Assembly: GCA_963665165.1 (NCBI GenBank)
Contig: OY761989.1
Coordinates: 2,046,001 to 2,110,000, forward strand
Direction: 5' to 3'
DNA from: G963663315 sp963665165
GTDB lineage: Bacteria > Pseudomonadota > Gammaproteobacteria > Arenicellales > Poriferihabitantaceae
Length of the DNA stretch: 64,000 nt
Part shown: piece after piece, positions 61,744 to 64,000 of the stretch
Layout: the number at the start of each line of letters is the position of its first letter
Numbering within the stretch: position 1 is the first letter of the stretch
Notes under the pieces: model-generated
What the model was told of the DNA's origin: nothing
The model's database searches: none
What the model saw: the letters and a program-made list of their open reading frames with translations, nothing else
Translations under genes and position numbers: made by a program

Positions 61744-62541
61744 TTGAGCCTCTCTCCGACAACATGGTTTGCGGCATTGTTCGTAATCGGCGCCTGCATG
61801 GGAAGTTTCATCAATGTAGTGGCGCTGCGATACCCCGCAACCTCCGGCCTGCCGCCCTGTGGCCTGCTCCATCCCCGCTCCCGATGCCGGAACTGTCTGA
61901 CGCCGTTGCGCCTGCACCACAATATTCCGATAGTCAGTTACGCCTTTCTGGCCGGCAAATGCGGCTATTGCCGCAGCGTGATTTCGATACGCTACCCGGT
62001 CGTCGAGATTGCCACTGTCCTGGTCTGCATAACCAATGGCCTCGTTTTCGGGCCCGGCTGGAATCTGGCCGCATCCCTGGTATTCAGTTGTACGCTGATT
62101 GCCTTGAGCCTGATTGACCTCGACCACCGGATTCTGCCCGATCGTATCGTGTTGCCACTGCTATGGAGCGGGTTGCTGGTCAACTGCGCGACCTTGTTTA
62201 CCGACTTGCAATCCGCCGTAATCGGCGCCGTCTCCGGTTACCTGGTTCTATGGTTGATTTACCAGGCCCACCATCACCTGGCCGGGAAGCGGGGCATGGG
62301 CTATGGAGACTTCAAACTGCTCGCCGCCATCGGCGCCTGGCTGGGCTGGCAAATGCTGCCTGCGGTGGTCCTGATCGCCTCCATTGGCGGCCTGCTGGCT
62401 GTCGGGTGGTCGATGATCGTTCGCAAACACAGCCCGGACATGCCGGTTTCGTTCGGCCCCTGGCTGGCCCTGGCCGCATGGATCATGATGATCCGGGGCG
62501 ACGGCATTCTCAACAACCATCTATGGGCCTTGAATCCGTGA
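61744..62541 (+). CDS. pilD: Type IV prepilin peptidase PilD
   Basis: Membrane aspartic protease of 265 residues that cleaves and N-methylates type IV prepilins and pseudopilins. The N-terminal cytoplasmic domain has the zinc cysteines C48/C51 (CRNC) and C73/C76 (CGYC). The catalytic aspartates are D125 (LSLIDLDHRILPD) and D189 (GMGYGDFKLL). About eight membrane helices. No ATG is available at the right place, so the TTG at 61744 is taken. No other pilus gene is in the window. It overlaps coaE by four bases if coaE starts at GTG 62538. Confidence 0.94.
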   Translation: MSLSPTTWFAALFVIGACMGSFINVVALRYPATSGLPPCGLLHPRSRCRNCLTPLRLHHNIPIVSYAFLAGKCGYCRSVISIRYPVVEIATVLVCITNGLVFGPGWNLAASLVFSCTLIALSLIDLDHRILPDRIVLPLLWSGLLVNCATLFTDLQSAVIGAVSGYLVLWLIYQAHHHLAGKRGMGYGDFKLLAAIGAWLGWQMLPAVVLIASIGGLLAVGWSMIVRKHSPDMPVSFGPWLALAAWIMMIRGDGILNNHLWALNP

Positions 62542-63152
62542 AAACCGCCAGAATCGGGTTGACCGGCGGTATGGGCAGCGGCAAATCGACGGTCGCCGGA
62601 ATATTCGGGAGACTCGGCATCCAGACCATTGACGCGGACCAGGCCGCCCGGGAGCTGACCCGTCCCGGCTCCCGGGAATTCGACCGGATCGTCGAATACT
62701 TTGGAGACCGGATCGTCGACCCGGCCGGGAACCTGGACCGCGCCCGTCTTGGCCGCATCGTGTTTTCCGATCCACAAAAACGCGGTGTGCTCGAATCCAT
62801 CCTGCATCCGCCTGTCAGGGAGAGAATGCACAAGCAAATCCAGCCGTCCGCGTATGGCTACTGTATCCTCGAAATCCCGTTACTCATTGAAACCGGCCAG
62901 TATCGGGATATGGACCGGGTACTCGCGGTCACCTGTGCGCGTAAAACAAAAACAGAGCGTCTGTCCACCGGCCGGGGGATGAGTATCGCAGCGATTGACC
63001 GGATACTGGAAACCCAGGCCGACGAACAGACCCGGATTCAATATGCGGACGATGTCATCGACAATGACGGCACACTGGACGGACTGGAAATCCAGGTGCG
63101 CCACCTGCACGAAAAATATCTCGACCTGTATGGGGTTCAGCTTCGGGATTGA
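62538..63152 (+). CDS. coaE: Dephospho-CoA kinase
   Basis: Final step of coenzyme A synthesis. The 204-residue P-loop kinase has IGLTGGMGSGKSTVA (6-20), TIDADQAARELTRPG and LEIPLLIETGQYRDMD. GTG 62538 gives MKTARIGLTGG and a GTGA overlap with pilD; an ATG at 62523 would add five residues. The pilD-coaE order is standard in gammaproteobacteria. yacG, often third, is replaced by non-coding sequence and a relE remnant. Confidence 0.94.
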   Translation: MKTARIGLTGGMGSGKSTVAGIFGRLGIQTIDADQAARELTRPGSREFDRIVEYFGDRIVDPAGNLDRARLGRIVFSDPQKRGVLESILHPPVRERMHKQIQPSAYGYCILEIPLLIETGQYRDMDRVLAVTCARKTKTERLSTGRGMSIAAIDRILETQADEQTRIQYADDVIDNDGTLDGLEIQVRHLHEKYLDLYGVQLRD

Positions 63153-63415
63153 CTTCCAGAGCGTTAGCGGCAACCTTGTCATAGCCCGGAGATCCCCCTA
63201 TACGTGGATATTGATGACCTGTGAGCTTGAATTCATTCGGTTGGCTAAAAAAGAATGGGATTCACTGGATCACACAATAAAAAAGCAATTATGGTGACAC
63301 CCGTTATCGAAGAGACAAAGGCCATCCTGAAGCGGGCAGCAGATGAGAGAGCTGTGCCCTTCAATGAATACTGTCCTGTTGATGAAAGTAATACGTAACC
63401 CGCGCTACCTCAATT
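63153..63415. other. Gene-poor gap with toxin-antitoxin debris
   Basis: This 263-base gap between the convergent coaE and mutT is the longest in the window. Apart from the relE-like fragment, a GTG-initiated 34-codon frame begins at 63294, overlapping the relE stop (VTPVIEETKAILKRAADER and so on, ending at a TAA near 63400). I do not recognise it. No terminator hairpin with a T-run was found. Confidence 0.5.
63214..63297 (+). pseudogene. Truncated relE-like toxin remnant
   Basis: A 27-codon frame reading MTCELEFIRLAKKEW then DSLDHTIKKQL matches the first helix of RelE/ParE-type toxins, in which ALKEWxKLDxTIRxQ is typical. It stops at a TGA at 63295, and nothing resembling the remaining 60 or so residues, or a RelB-type antitoxin upstream, is visible in the 263-base gap between coaE and mutT. 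The sequence is AT-richer than its neighbours. It is best read as a decayed toxin-antitoxin module. Confidence 0.6.
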
Positions 63416-63820
63416 TTAATGACCATCCAGCGCCGACAGAATCGGATGCACCGCCGCCAACACATCCATTCGCCGGATTCCATCGACAGTCTTCCACTCG
63501 ATATTCTGCCCTTCCTTGCCCTCCACCCGGCCCCGGAAGTCCCATACCCGAAAAACATGAAGCAATACGCTGGCATGCCGATAATCGTGGCAGTGGCGCA
63601 GCAGCGGGGAAAGACCGGATACGGCAATACCGAGTTCTTCCCCAAGTTCACGAACCAGCGCCTTTTCCGCCGATTCACCGAATTCGATTTTCCCTCCCGG
63701 AAATTCCCACTGTCCGGCGCAGGGCCGGCCAGGCAACCGCTGCTGAACCAGGAATTCACCGGCGGCATTTTGTATGACGCCGACAGCGACCGGGATTCGC
63801 TCAGGAACGGTAGTCGGCAT
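63416..63820 (-). CDS. mutT: 8-oxo-dGTP diphosphatase MutT (Nudix)
   Basis: A 134-residue Nudix hydrolase that removes oxidised guanine nucleotides. The Nudix box runs from G43 to I65 with E49, R57, E58, E61 and E62 in place (GGKIEFGESAEKALVREL, GEELGI). The GQWEFPGG lead-in and VQQRLPGRPCAG are MutT-like. Its ATG lies 20 bases inside the end of argJ, the common argJ-mutT coupling of gammaproteobacteria. Confidence 0.93.
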   Translation of the reverse strand: MPTTVPERIPVAVGVIQNAAGEFLVQQRLPGRPCAGQWEFPGGKIEFGESAEKALVRELGEELGIAVSGLSPLLRHCHDYRHASVLLHVFRVWDFRGRVEGKEGQNIEWKTVDGIRRMDVLAAVHPILSALDGH

Positions 63821-63998
63821 TAATCGTGATATAACCGTGGGTCAAATCGCAGGTCCAGACCACAGAGCCACCTTCGCCGACGCCAACATCCACATCGATC
63901 CGGATGGCCTGACCTTTCAGGTGCGCGGTCACCCGGTCTTCATCATAGCCCTCGACCGCCCGGCCATTGCGGGCAATGGCAATACGACCCATGCGGAT
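63801..63998 (-). CDS. argJ: Arginine biosynthesis bifunctional protein ArgJ, C-terminal end
   Basis: Only the last 65 codons are inside the window; the frame is open to the right edge. The end VWTCDLTHGYITINADYRS is the nearly invariant C-terminus of ornithine acetyltransferase/N-acetylglutamate synthase, and DEDRVTAHLKGQAIRIDVDVG precedes it (core TAHLKGQAIRIDVD). It participates in cyclic arginine synthesis. Confidence 0.93.
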   Translation of the reverse strand: MRMGRIAIARNGRAVEGYDEDRVTAHLKGQAIRIDVDVGVGEGGSVVWTCDLTHGYITINADYRS

Positions 63999-64000
63999 AC

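Noticed and set aside
1..64000. tRNA, rRNA or tmRNA genes
   Set aside because: All intergenic gaps were read for cloverleaf-like or rRNA-like sequence and none was found. No attachment-site tRNA flanks the island.

Overview
The window is a dense, moderately GC-rich stretch of a bacterial chromosome. It is almost certainly gammaproteobacterial. Lineage hints are the gene orders yibN-secB-gpsA, dapF-DUF484-xerC, ubiE-ubiJ-ubiB and murA-hisD-hisC, plus glnS, sohB, zapE, tmcA and an IscR whose cluster ligands fall at the same residue numbers as in E. coli. No rRNA, tRNA, CRISPR array or insertion sequence was seen. The largest gene-free gap is about 260 bases, so the genome looks compact. The window opens inside glnS and closes inside argJ.

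Layout. 1-18.3 kb is housekeeping: glnS, sohB, a 2OG-Fe(II) oxygenase, a homocysteine methyltransferase, dsbB, a pteridine reductase, midA, uppP, a P-loop protein coupled to metA, zapE, cysQ, adk with an unusual basic tail, hemB, a DUF971 protein, the ubiquinone genes ubiE-ubiJ-ubiB and a glutaryl-CoA dehydrogenase. 18.3-24.95 kb is an accessory insertion: two AT-richer coupled genes (an unknown protein and a probable HEPN-domain protein), then a 1742-residue protein joining an exonuclease-like domain, a RecQ-type SF2 helicase and a UvrD-type SF1 helicase. This is the best candidate in the window for an undescribed defence or genome-maintenance system. 25-38.4 kb is largely catabolic: a fluoroacetyl-CoA-thioesterase-like enzyme, a TPR protein, a divergent class III aminotransferase and amine-oxidising flavoprotein, an MmgE/PrpD protein, a secreted DM13 protein, an operon etfB-etfA-PLP lyase-Rieske oxygenase-CoA transferase, then hisN and a choline-dehydrogenase-like GMC enzyme. 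38.4-52.7 kb returns to core genes: hppA, xerC, DUF484, dapF, ctpA, yibN-secB-gpsA, panB, infA, ftsY, rsmD-coaD-ferredoxin-tmcA. 52.7-64 kb holds a repeat-element scar, hisC, hisD, murA, the iscR-sufBCD-sufT-Rieske ferredoxin operon, pilD-coaE, a relE remnant, mutT and the end of argJ.

How the parts work together. The iscR-suf operon builds Fe-S clusters and has a convincing IscR operator over its promoter. EtfBA can take electrons from the acyl-CoA dehydrogenase, and perhaps from other dehydrogenases, into a ubiquinone pool that the ubi genes supply. The 30.8-35.8 kb operon looks like a pathway for an amine or sulfur-containing amino acid, but its substrate cannot be read from sequence. Several genes have non-ATG starts that the reading frame forces (pilD, gpsA, rsmD, hisN and the giant helicase).
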